Under the pieces are notes generated by a model. The model was given only the letters and a program-made list of their open reading frames with translations. It was not told the DNA's origin and did not search any database. A DNA stretch of 64,000 bases from NCBI GenBank assembly GCA_014239155.1, contig JAAZZQ010000089.1:24797-88796 (forward strand). The letters run 5' to 3'. Made by a program: the position numbers and the translations under genes. The stretch comes from Lachnospiraceae bacterium (GTDB lineage Bacteria > Bacillota > Clostridia > Lachnospirales > Lachnospiraceae). Position 1 is the stretch's first letter. Each line of letters begins with the position of its first letter. Shown here piece after piece: positions 1 through 7,630 of this stretch.

Positions 1-437
1 TAGTCCCCTATTCTGAAATAGTGATAATCGGATATAAGGTCTTTTAGTGTAATGCTTTTTAAACTATCACATAAATCATTTTGAATTTTCTGGTAAGAAC
101 GATTTAATACGTTATGAATATTTTTTCCTATTGGGCAGAGTGGTGAAGGCAACGAATGAATACCAAACAATTTTGAAACAAAGTCTGGTTCTATCGCTTT
201 ACATATACGATGGATTGTTATTTCTTCTAATGGACAGTTGAGTGTTGCGCCGCCTGTTCCAAATTTAACGGATATGATACCATCCTTTTTCAATGAACTT
301 AAAATATTGCGAATTGTAACAGAATTACTTCCAGTGGATAATGATAAAAGTTCACTGGTTACTTTTTTCTTTTCTCCGTATTCATAAATAAAAATAAGAC
401 AATGAATCGCAACGGAACACTTTGTACTGATATGCAT
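1..437 (-). CDS. Rrf2 family transcriptional regulator (3' end cut by window)
   Basis: Reading the minus strand from an ATG at 437 gives an open frame of 145 codons with no stop before base 1. It begins MHISTKCSVAIHCLIFIYEY and has the Rrf2 winged-helix pattern, with the recognition-helix segment SNSVTIRNILSSLKKDGIIS and the wing GTGGATL. A single Cys lies in the later stretch SLPSPLCPIGKNIH, as in YwnA-like Rrf2 proteins; the three-Cys cluster of IscR is not visible. Rrf2 proteins are DNA-binding repressors or activators that respond to redox, Fe-S or other signals. The gene is divergent from the flavodoxin/ferredoxin gene at 553, with a dyad over the shared promoter region, so it probably controls that neighbour. 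The usual family length is about 140-150 residues, so little is likely missing. Confidence 0.85.
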   Translation of the reverse strand, partial: MHISTKCSVAIHCLIFIYEYGEKKKVTSELLSLSTGSNSVTIRNILSSLKKDGIISVKFGTGGATLNCPLEEITIHRICKAIEPDFVSKLFGIHSLPSPLCPIGKNIHNVLNRSYQKIQNDLCDSLKSITLKDLISDYHYFRIGD

Positions 438-490
438 AGTATTTCTCCTCCTATAAAGAATTGTACCATAAATGTGTTTTGATGTAAATC

Positions 491-526
491 TTGACATTAC
501 ACCTTTTGCCTGTTATAATGGTGTAA
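491..526 (+). promoter_or_regulatory. Consensus sigma-A promoter with overlapping inverted repeat
   Basis: TTGACA at 491-496 and TATAAT at 514-519 are separated by 17 bp, a perfect housekeeping promoter for the gene starting at 553. The inverted repeat TTACACC (497-503) / GGTGTAA (520-526) has a 16-bp centre and brackets the spacer and -10 box. Its placement in the intergenic region next to a divergent Rrf2 gene makes it the obvious operator candidate; this is inference. Confidence 0.75.
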
Positions 527-552
527 ATTTAAAAATTACAGGAGGTTTGTAT

Positions 553-1320
553 ATGAATATTTCACAAATTATATTTAGTCCGACTGGAGGAACGAAACGA
601 GTTACAGATATAATAACAAAAGCGTGTGGAATGCCAGTCAGCGAAATTGATTTGACGAATGCAGAATTTGATTATGCTTCTGTTCATATGAAAGAAGATG
701 ATATTGCGGTTCTTGCAGTTCCTTCTTATGGTGGGCGTGTTCCGCCTCTCGCAACCCAAAGAATTTCAAAAATTTGTGGTAATCGAGCACAATGCATTAT
801 TGTTTGTGTATATGGAAATCGAGCATATGAGGATACTTTGATAGAATTGAAGGATATTGCAGAAAAAAGCGGTTTCAAAGTAATTGCTGCGGTTACAGCC
901 ATTGCGGAGCATTCCATCATGCATCAGTATGCAGCAGGAAGACCTGATGCCAAAGATAAACAAGAGTTACAAAATTTTGCTAAAAAAATTGTAGAAAAAA
1001 TAAACAATAATGTGACAGAAACATCTGCACCACAAATGCCAGGGAACTATCCATATAAGAAAGCAGGTGGAACAGGTTTGGTACCAAAAGCTGATAATAA
1101 ATGCACGAATTGCGGACTCTGCGCCCAAAATTGTCCAGCGCAGGCAATAAGTAAGGAAAATTTCAAGGATACAGACAGTAAAAAGTGTATTTCTTGTATG
1201 CGTTGTGTTGTAAAATGTCCTCAATCGGCTCGCAAAGTAAATGGCGCTATGGTTTCAGTTGCTGCATTAGCAATGAAAAAAGTGTGTTCAGCAAGAAAAG
1301 CAAATGAGTTGTATATCTAA
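553..1320 (+). CDS. EFR1-family flavodoxin/ferredoxin fusion protein
   Basis: This is a 255-residue cytoplasmic electron-transfer protein. The N-terminal half is flavodoxin-like, with the FMN phosphate loop FSPTGGT at residues 8-14 and a second nucleotide-contact region around PSYGGRVPP. The C-terminal part carries two 4Fe-4S ferredoxin motifs, CTNCGLCAQNCP near residue 185 and CISCMRCVVKCP near residue 212. This matches the EFR1 family of anaerobes; the physiological redox partner is unknown. The start at 553 is chosen because GGAGG lies at 541-545 with good spacing; an in-frame ATG at 472 lies upstream of the promoter and is rejected. A terminator follows at 1340. It is probably regulated by the divergent Rrf2 protein. 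Confidence 0.88.
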   Translation: MNISQIIFSPTGGTKRVTDIITKACGMPVSEIDLTNAEFDYASVHMKEDDIAVLAVPSYGGRVPPLATQRISKICGNRAQCIIVCVYGNRAYEDTLIELKDIAEKSGFKVIAAVTAIAEHSIMHQYAAGRPDAKDKQELQNFAKKIVEKINNNVTETSAPQMPGNYPYKKAGGTGLVPKADNKCTNCGLCAQNCPAQAISKENFKDTDSKKCISCMRCVVKCPQSARKVNGAMVSVAALAMKKVCSARKANELYI

Positions 1321-1339
1321 ATTCTGAGAAAAATATATG

Positions 1340-1373
1340 AAAGCAGAGATTCGAGAGAAATCCCTGCTTTTTT
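1340..1373 (+). terminator. Intrinsic terminator after EFR1 gene
   Basis: AAAGCAG-A-GAT pairs with ATC-C-CTGCTTT across a short loop and is followed by a run of T, 20 bp after the stop codon of the EFR1-family gene. Confidence 0.8.
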
Positions 1374-1455
1374 GTGGGCAAAATTAAATTCATCACTTGA
1401 CAATGTTGCATAGAAATCCCCATTGGTTAGCGATAGTTTACAGGAGGTGCAAATT

Positions 1456-1612
1456 GTGGAGAAATTGACACCAATTAAGGCAGTCAAAAAAATGCTTAGA
1501 TTGTTGTTGTAATCAAATTGCAGAAGTACGCCTGCATTCTGCTGTCGATTGTCCTTTATGGGCGTATTGTATAGGAGATAGACCGAGAGAGTTGAAGGAC
1601 TGTAAAATGTAA
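1456..1612 (+). pseudogene. Frameshifted small Cys-rich protein gene
   Basis: AGGAGG at 1442-1447 precedes a GTG at 1456 that starts VEKLTPIKAVKK. This frame then runs into a run of seven A (1486-1492) and stops at 1512. One base over, the reading continues as CLDCCCNQIAEVRLHSAVDC and PLWAYCIGDRPREL to a stop at 1610-1612. Read together, the two halves form one small protein with a C-x2-CCC...C-P-L-W-A-Y pattern, like small Cys-rich proteins I have seen in Firmicute prophages. Function unknown; Cys clusters suggest zinc binding. The break is a single extra A in a homopolymer, so it could be a true mutation, phase variation or a sequencing error. Confidence 0.55.
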
Positions 1613-1854
1613 GATAGCCTCCTATTTCTTGAGAATAAAGGACATTATGAGGAGAAGGCTAACCACAGGCAGGCAGATCCATAGATTCCGACCGAAACGA
1701 AGTGCAAAATAAGCACTCGAAGTAGTTAGGAAAGCATGTAACAACAAAAGGTATAGGGCTATAGAAAGAAGAATGTCGGAAAGCCGTGTGAAGAACTTCA
1801 TGCATGGTTTGATAAGGGGGGAAAGAGGGCGAAAACCCTCTAACCTATTCTATC
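1613..1854 (+). mobile_element. Group II intron remnant without ORF (3' end, domains V and VI)
   Basis: The 3' end has the hallmark group II intron structure. Domain V is the hairpin from about 1780 to 1810 (AAAGCCGTG ... CATGGTTT with G.U pairs), followed by GATAAGGGGG. Domain VI is GAGGGC-GAAAA-CCCTC at about 1824-1840, followed by the TAACCTATTCTATC-type 3' end. No reverse transcriptase reading frame is present, and a 5' GUGYG end was not found, so the element is an ORF-less or internally deleted relic; the 5' limit given is only approximate. It lies between a broken small gene and the 3' end of the PBP gene. Confidence 0.7.
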
Positions 1855-1855
1855 A

Positions 1856-1898
1856 GACCCGCACAGAAGAAATAAGGTGCTATGACATTGTACGGGTC
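1856..1898. repeat. GACCCG/CGGGTC hairpin repeat, copy 1
   Basis: GACCCG (1856-1861) and CGGGTC (1893-1898) are perfectly complementary and enclose CACAGAAGAAATAAGGTGC. Related units with the same GACCCG-YRYAGARGAAATA core and nearly the same spacing occur at 49351 and 52903. It directly follows the group II intron end. Confidence 0.5.
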
Positions 1899-1917
1899 AG
1901 TATTTTTCCAATACGCT

Positions 1918-4584
1918 CTAATCTGTATCAGATACAGGGGCTTGTGGTTCCGCAGGTGTCTCCAGTGAGGGGGGTGTTATGCCAGCCGCTCTTAACTGCT
2001 TTTCTAACATCTGCTGTTGAATAACTTCCTGCGCGTTTGGTGCTGCAAAGAAAGTACTATTGTGCGGACAAAGCTGTGTGTTTTCTGCGGTATTATCTGT
2101 AGGAAGTTTTGTAAGGGATGATGCAAGATTATTGTCCTGAAGTCGATCAGGTATCTGTTCGATAACAGATGCTTGTTTAAAAGGACATTCCTCTGCTGCC
2201 GAGAGTCCACAGTATCCACATATATTTGAGAAGTAATGTACGTCACAGTATTCAGTGGGGACAGAACCTTCTGCAAAGTATTCTGTTTTGACACTGCCAT
2301 TACATACTCCTGCAATTGGAAGCCTTCCAGATTTGGAGCAGATAGAAGCTGTGACAATACCATTAGCCATAGGGAATGACTTGTATTCTAAGTTTTCATG
2401 AATCTTTGACATAACTTTTTTCCACATGGTTTTTGACAAATTCTTTTCAGCTGAAGTTTTCATACTGACATTATTGTCGTAACCTGTCCATGTTGTGGCA
2501 GTATAGTATGGAGTATAACCAGAAAACCATACATCTTTATAATCAGAAGTAGTTCCTGTTTTTCCGGCAATTGCCATATTTCCAAAATTTACGGAGCCGC
2601 CAGTACCAGATGTGACTACATCAACCATAGCGCTTGTAAGTAGCCATGCAGTGGAGGCTTTAATAACTTGGGTAGACTCAGGCTCTGTGTTGTCAATCAT
2701 AACATTGCCGTCGTGATCAACGATTTTTGTATAGAGCTTCGGTTTAACGTAAGTTCCCTGATTGGCGATGGTAGCGTAGGCAGCATTTAGTTCCATGTTA
2801 GTAACACCATCTGTAATTCCTCCAAGTGCAAGGGGCTGCCCAATATCGGATACAACAGTTCCATCTTTCTCAACACGTTTGTCAACAAGTGTAGTAAAAC
2901 CAAAGTTTTGTAGATAGTCAAAGCCAAGTTGTGGAGAAATCTGTGTAAGTGTTTTTACCGCTACAATATTTGCAGATTGTACAATACCATAGCGAAGACT
3001 TAGAAGTCCTCTATAATTATTTCCCCACCAATTTTTTACAGGGCGTCCGCTGTTGTAGTTAAATGGAGCATCATTTTGTACATCGGCAAGCGTCAGACCT
3101 GCGCTATCAAGGGCTGGCGCGTAGGTTGAAACGACTTTGAAGGTAGAACCCGGCTGTCTTGTTGTATTGGAGGCTCTGTTAAGAGTACGGCTTGCTTCTT
3201 TTGTACCCCGTCCACCTACCATAGCGACAATATGTCCAGTAGATTGGTCTTCTACAGTGATAGATACTTGTGGTTGTGGAGTGAGCGTGATACGTTCGCC
3301 ATCAACTTTATCCCCCTCTGACATGACGTCATGCTTGTAGGCTTCGATTGCCGCATATGCATCATCTTTCGTTGCATATAGTAAGTTAAAAGAAGGATTT
3401 TGTTGTTTATAGAACGCTTTGAACATCTCGGTACTATGATTTTCCTTTTCACCGTTGGCTTTTTCAATTGTGAGGGCATAGTTTAAGTACCATTTGATGG
3501 TTTCTGGATAGTTTTCTTCATTTTCATATACTTCATCACAAATTGCTTGAATATCTGGGTCCTGTGTTGTGTAAATACTCAAACCACCGCTAAATAGAAG
3601 CCAGTGTGCCTGTGTTTCATTAAAACCCTTGATTTCCATTAAATCGTTCAGTACTTGCCTAGTAACTTCGTCTACAAAATATGTATAGACGGATTTGTCC
3701 ACAGTTTCTTCATTTACAGCCAAAATACGGCTGTACACATCATCAGCCATTGCTTCATCGTACTCAACCTGTGTAATATAGCCCTGGTTTTTCATTTTTT
3801 CAAGAACGATTTTGCGCCTTGTTTCATTATTATCTGGATGGGATATGGGATTGTATTTTGAAGGGTTTGATGTGGTGGCAACGATAACTGCACACTCAGA
3901 TAGCGTTAGTTGATAAGGCTGTTTATTAAAATAGCGCAAAGCGGCAGCTTTAACCCCCAAGGTATTTTGTCCCAGATTGATCGTGCTCATATAAATTTCC
4001 AGTATTTTCTCTTTTGACATTTTCTTTTCTAGTTCAATCGCAAGATACTGTTCCTGGATTTTACGTTTAATTTTCTGCATTGTCTCCTCATTCACCCAAT
4101 CGTCAAATACGTTATTTTTAATAATTTGTTGAGTGATTGTAGAAGCACCTTGCGAGAGCTCTCCATTTTGCAGCGCTGCAAAACCTGCACGTATAATACC
4201 TCTGATGTCGATGCCGTTATGCTCGTAAAAACGTTCGTCTTCAACTGCGACAAAAGCATCTGAAAGATATTTAGGAATTTTATCAATTTCTTCATAGCTT
4301 CTGTTGGAATTGGCAGCAACTAATTTGGTCAACTCATTGCCTTTTGCGTCGTACACAACCGTGGCAAAACCTTGCGGAAGCACGGCAGCAGGATCTACGT
4401 CAGGAGCTGAATTTAAAATTCCTTTGAAGGCACCAATACCAAAACAGACACCAACAATCATCACTGACATGACACTGACCAGCATCAGCTTCAATGCAGA
4501 GACTAGAAACATTTTTTTGAATTTTATGGATTTTGAAGTTAGGGATTTCTGGACTTTTGAAATGCCTCTTTTCCCATAATTCAT
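1918..4584 (-). CDS. Class A penicillin-binding protein (transglycosylase/transpeptidase)
   Basis: This 888-residue bifunctional peptidoglycan synthase polymerises glycan strands from lipid II and cross-links stem peptides outside the membrane. A basic cytoplasmic tail is followed by one membrane anchor at about residues 28-52. The GT51 domain shows EDERFYEHNGID (115-126), GASTITQQ (146-153), RKIQEQYLAIELE (174-186) and KILEIYMSTINLG (193-205). The transpeptidase has STFK (catalytic S480), SAN (537-539) and KTG (675-677). A C-terminal tail contains several Cys in CxxC-like spacing and a Pro-rich end, which is unusual but seen in clostridial PBPs. The ATG at 4584 has GGAGG eight bases upstream. 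It is a monocistronic-looking gene divergent from the YigZ gene. Confidence 0.95.
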   Translation of the reverse strand: MNYGKRGISKVQKSLTSKSIKFKKMFLVSALKLMLVSVMSVMIVGVCFGIGAFKGILNSAPDVDPAAVLPQGFATVVYDAKGNELTKLVAANSNRSYEEIDKIPKYLSDAFVAVEDERFYEHNGIDIRGIIRAGFAALQNGELSQGASTITQQIIKNNVFDDWVNEETMQKIKRKIQEQYLAIELEKKMSKEKILEIYMSTINLGQNTLGVKAAALRYFNKQPYQLTLSECAVIVATTSNPSKYNPISHPDNNETRRKIVLEKMKNQGYITQVEYDEAMADDVYSRILAVNEETVDKSVYTYFVDEVTRQVLNDLMEIKGFNETQAHWLLFSGGLSIYTTQDPDIQAICDEVYENEENYPETIKWYLNYALTIEKANGEKENHSTEMFKAFYKQQNPSFNLLYATKDDAYAAIEAYKHDVMSEGDKVDGERITLTPQPQVSITVEDQSTGHIVAMVGGRGTKEASRTLNRASNTTRQPGSTFKVVSTYAPALDSAGLTLADVQNDAPFNYNSGRPVKNWWGNNYRGLLSLRYGIVQSANIVAVKTLTQISPQLGFDYLQNFGFTTLVDKRVEKDGTVVSDIGQPLALGGITDGVTNMELNAAYATIANQGTYVKPKLYTKIVDHDGNVMIDNTEPESTQVIKASTAWLLTSAMVDVVTSGTGGSVNFGNMAIAGKTGTTSDYKDVWFSGYTPYYTATTWTGYDNNVSMKTSAEKNLSKTMWKKVMSKIHENLEYKSFPMANGIVTASICSKSGRLPIAGVCNGSVKTEYFAEGSVPTEYCDVHYFSNICGYCGLSAAEECPFKQASVIEQIPDRLQDNNLASSLTKLPTDNTAENTQLCPHNSTFFAAPNAQEVIQQQMLEKQLRAAGITPPSLETPAEPQAPVSDTD

Positions 4585-5004
4585 TGAATCACCTCCGTCA
4601 AACTAAAACTCATTCTACTCATTATAACAAAATCCTTTGTGTAAATAAAGAACTTTTTTTAGAGTTTATAGGAATTATATTATTTATTTACATTTTTTTA
4701 CATTTTTGGTGAGAATGGTAGCACTTGGCATATAAGTTACAGTTTAGCCTATTTCAATTCATAGAGAACCGCTTTTCGTAGCTTGATTGTGCCCTTGCTA
4801 TGATACAATTTCACATGAATTGTAAGATCATAATTTGCAGTTAATGTACTAAAGTATTTTGGGATATACATTTCACTCTTTTGTTAGAGGAGTGAAATGT
4901 AACGAACTGTTATATATAAATATTAGTTTAGGCGGAATATTTGCATTTTATACAAGTACAGGTTATGATAGGAATATAAAAAGTTGATTTGTTGGAGGTT
5001 GGAT
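4585..5004. other. Intergenic region with 12-bp hairpin
   Basis: This 420-bp divergent gap serves the PBP gene and the YigZ gene. On the minus strand TATAAT lies about 45 bases before the PBP start. A perfect 12-bp inverted repeat, TACATTTCACTC (4867-4878) / GAGTGAAATGTA (4890-4901), has an 11-nt loop and no T run, so it is more likely an operator or mRNA structure than a terminator. No gene is seen. Confidence 0.5.
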
Positions 5005-5655
5005 ATGGAAAAAGATACAAAGGAACAGGTGTATGAGGATTTTATATTGCTTGTAAAAGGGGCAGAGGCAGAACTTGTGGAAAAGAATTCGAGATTTATA
5101 GCGACAGTGCGTCCTGTCAAGAATGAGGAAGAGGCAATCGCTTTTATAGAAGAGATGAAAAAGAAATATTACGATGCCAGACATAATTGTTCCGCTTTCA
5201 TAATAGGAAGAAAAGCGCAACTTATTAGAAGCAATGATGACGGGGAACCAAGTGGCACTGCGGGGCGACCGATGCTTGAGGTATTAATTGGAAGTGGGAT
5301 TAGAAATGTTGCTGCGGTAGTTACAAGATATTTTGGTGGGACTTTATTGGGAACTGGTGGTCTTGTGCGAGCATATTCTGGTGCGCTGAAGGAAGCATTG
5401 CAAAAATGTGAGACAGCCCGCCAACATTTTGGCGTAAGATTAAAGATTCGGACGGATTACAATGCGGTTGGAAAAATACAATATATTTTGGCCAATAAAA
5501 ATATTGAGATAGAGGATAGTGCTTATATGGCGGATGTAGAGATGACGGTCATAGCACCAATCGAGGAGTATGACCGCCTTTGCAAAGAAATCGTAGAGGT
5601 GACAAGTGCCTGTGCAAAGATAGAAGAGTTGGAACATCTGTATTATTCTGTGTAA
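5005..5655 (+). CDS. YigZ family (IMPACT/UPF0029) protein
   Basis: This 216-residue protein has the YigZ N-terminal domain: SRFIATVRPV, then YYDARHNCSAFIIG, DDGEPSGTAGRPML, and VTRYFGGTLLGTGGLVRAYS. The last is the family signature. The C-terminal part has the ferredoxin-fold DUF1949-like segment. The family is related to eukaryotic IMPACT, a regulator of GCN2; the bacterial role is not settled. The ATG at 5005 is preferred because GGAGG lies at 4994-4998; an in-frame upstream start at 4984 lacks a site. It stands alone and ends 30 bp before the convergent SpoIID-like gene. Confidence 0.9.
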   Translation: MEKDTKEQVYEDFILLVKGAEAELVEKNSRFIATVRPVKNEEEAIAFIEEMKKKYYDARHNCSAFIIGRKAQLIRSNDDGEPSGTAGRPMLEVLIGSGIRNVAAVVTRYFGGTLLGTGGLVRAYSGALKEALQKCETARQHFGVRLKIRTDYNAVGKIQYILANKNIEIEDSAYMADVEMTVIAPIEEYDRLCKEIVEVTSACAKIEELEHLYYSV

Positions 5656-5685
5656 AGTAAGTGATTAGTAATACAATTTGGTAGA

Positions 5686-6948
5686 TTAACCCGGTTCTGA
5701 GATGCGGGTTACACCTACAAAAATTTCCGAGATTTTATACCAAGTAGGGTAATCTACAATTCCGGTGGGAGCAAGACCAAATACACGCTGGAAAGTACGA
5801 ACTGCATTGGCCGTGGCGGTTCCAAAGATTCCATCTTCGGTGATACGCGGAATTGCTGGATAATTTTGAGCAATACGGTTTAACTGCTGTTGCATTTGCA
5901 ATACTTTCTGGCCAGAGGAACCGATTGTTAAATCATAGCCCGGCCAAGAAGAGGGAACACCAGAGATATATGAAGTCGAGTTAATATACATGTCATTTCC
6001 ATAATAATAACGAATAATTTCTATTGGTGTATATCCCTGATCGCCTAGATACTTACTACCCCACTGGGATAAACCATTGCAGGTAACACGGTTACCATCA
6101 CAGTATGAAGTGAAAATCGGTTGTCGTACTCCCGGACGGGAAAGGAAGTTAGAGAAGATGGAATCCACAATACGGCTGATATTTTCGTATATGTTTCTGC
6201 CGCGAATCCATTTCTGGTCATAGGCGGTGGAGGAGGTGATGGTGAAGTTATAGCCTTGGTTTCGATACCATTCCGTATATACCCTGTTCAATGTAAAGGA
6301 CATAATTGCAAGTGTATTTGCATAGATTGTGTTTTCCGGCCATGTCGCATAGATTTCTGATGATACAACGTTTTTGATATAATCCGTATAGCGCACATAG
6401 TAATTTGGGGCGGAGGAGTCTTGTGGAACACCATCATGCACAATAACATATTCGGGGATTACGACACGGCTTAGAACAATTTCTCCGCTTTCATCCATTG
6501 GTTTAATTTCGTCCTCTGGTATTTTGGGTGGATACTCGCCATATAATGTATGGTCAGGTATTACAATATCGTCCTCAGTTTCCCCCGGTGGTTCAACCTC
6601 GATTGGATTCATAGTAACTGGCTGAACAGCCGTGACATCGGGAAGAATCTCTGTACCAGAGATATATACGGGTTCATATCCCGGAGCAGTGACAGAGATA
6701 TTGTACTCTGAGTAAGGTTGGACATCACTAATCTGTGTACTGTAAGACAGATTGGGGGCTGGGAGTGCGATTGTGGCAGTCTGTCCAGAGTCGTCTGTGG
6801 TGAGTGTTTGGACGACGGAGTTTGGATCGCCAGAATAAGAAATGGTGATAGTGGCATTATCTATGGGGATAAATCCCAGCGATGATGTAACGCTGATGGT
6901 TAAATCTCCAGAATAAGCCGGGGTTTCTGCTTTTATAATATTGGACAT
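5686..6948 (-). CDS. SpoIID-like domain and peptidoglycan-binding domain protein
   Basis: This 420-residue protein has three parts. Residues 1-120 are beta-rich and look like a carboxypeptidase-regulatory or Ig-like fold. The middle has SpoIID/LytB-like features: a YIKNVVSSEIYATWP segment whose Glu corresponds to the lytic transglycosylase Glu of SpoIID, ANTLAIMSFTLNR, and LSQWGSKYLGDQGYTPIEII followed by RYYYG. The last about 75 residues form a peptidoglycan-binding type 1 domain (GSSGQKVLQMQQQL ... TEDGIFGTATANAV). There is no signal peptide, so the route to the cell wall is unclear. Activity on glycan strands is inferred from the SpoIID resemblance. AGGGGA precedes the ATG at 6948 and is itself inside an inverted repeat. 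Confidence 0.8.
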   Translation of the reverse strand: MSNIIKAETPAYSGDLTISVTSSLGFIPIDNATITISYSGDPNSVVQTLTTDDSGQTATIALPAPNLSYSTQISDVQPYSEYNISVTAPGYEPVYISGTEILPDVTAVQPVTMNPIEVEPPGETEDDIVIPDHTLYGEYPPKIPEDEIKPMDESGEIVLSRVVIPEYVIVHDGVPQDSSAPNYYVRYTDYIKNVVSSEIYATWPENTIYANTLAIMSFTLNRVYTEWYRNQGYNFTITSSTAYDQKWIRGRNIYENISRIVDSIFSNFLSRPGVRQPIFTSYCDGNRVTCNGLSQWGSKYLGDQGYTPIEIIRYYYGNDMYINSTSYISGVPSSWPGYDLTIGSSGQKVLQMQQQLNRIAQNYPAIPRITEDGIFGTATANAVRTFQRVFGLAPTGIVDYPTWYKISEIFVGVTRISEPG

Positions 6949-6993
6949 AAAAATCCCCTACATATGTTTTTTATAATATATGCGGGGGATTTT
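6949..6993 (-). promoter_or_regulatory. Inverted repeat enclosing RBS and a -10-like sequence
   Basis: On the minus strand AAAATCCCC (6993-6985) pairs with GGGGATTTT (6958-6950), just before the ATG at 6948. The downstream arm contains the ribosome binding site AGGGGA. The loop contains TATATTATAA, a possible -10 box. Either the dyad is an operator or the RNA hairpin can hide the RBS. Confidence 0.45.
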
Positions 6994-7035
6994 GATTGTG
7001 TTACGCGTGTTCATTTTTCGATAAAACGAAAATTC

Positions 7036-7483
7036 TCACATTACATGTGCATTTAAAATTTTAGCGGCTAACACTCCTAACTTCGTAAACAGAAACTCCA
7101 TCTGCAAGGTCAGATCATTTAATTCTCCGTCTGTGGTCAACGGATAATCTGCCCAGAAACCACTTCTGTCCGTATACGCCACAAATAAGCTGATGATATT
7201 CATATTGGGCTTTAAAAGTACATGAGACTTCAAACCGATCTATATAAGGTAGTTCGTTAGTTTCCAAAAAACCCTCGATCAATTCTGTAAAATCAGACAA
7301 TGACAGATCGGGAAATTGGGCAGATTTGTGAACTACCCATTGTCTAAAGCCAATGGGCTTCCTGCTTCTTCGACATACTATCTCCATAGACGTTAATTTG
7401 GACAATCCCTGCCTATAACGATATATGCAATACATTCGTACCTTGTATATTTTACGTGCTGAAGGATTGCTCGGTTTTCGCAT
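7036..7483 (-). pseudogene. Frameshifted gene of unknown function
   Basis: The minus-strand frame from an ATG at 7483 (MRKPSNPSARKIYKV...) runs through SAQFPDLSLSDFTELIEGF and YIDRFEVSC to KAQYEYHQLI. A sister frame then continues as VAYTDRSGFWADYPLTTDGE to LGVLAAKILNAHVM and a stop at 7036. The sense joins cleanly if one base is skipped near 7186-7192, giving a protein of about 148 residues. I do not recognise the family. The basic N-terminus and acidic middle give no clear clue. Flanking sequence has an IS605-like hairpin, so this could be accessory DNA. Confidence 0.5.
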
Positions 7484-7582
7484 TTTGATTTCTCAGCACA
7501 ACCATCTATATACAGTTATCAATATCCGTGTATGAATAAATGATAACAAAAAATTTACACTATAGTAACCACTACTTTTGGC

Positions 7583-7625
7583 TGCCTTAACCCACCGTCT
7601 AAAGCTAGTGGGATTGCGGTCGCCC
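7583..7625 (-). other. Hairpin resembling an IS200/IS605-type element end
   Basis: CCCAC (7591-7595) and GTGGG (7608-7612) enclose CGTCTAAAGCTA, followed by ATTGCGGTCGCCC. On the minus strand this reads CGCAATCCCACTAGC..., similar to imperfect palindromes at right ends of IS605-type elements. No tnpA or tnpB frame is nearby. It could equally be part of the typA 3' end as a terminator-like hairpin. Confidence 0.3.
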
Positions 7626-7630
7626 TATTT

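Noticed and set aside
472..552. Upstream extension of the EFR1-family gene
   Set aside because: It overlaps the promoter; the GGAGG-ATG at 553 is the proper start.
1918..2363. Short frames opposite or within the PBP 3' end
   Set aside because: They lie in other frames of a strongly supported gene and show no family pattern.
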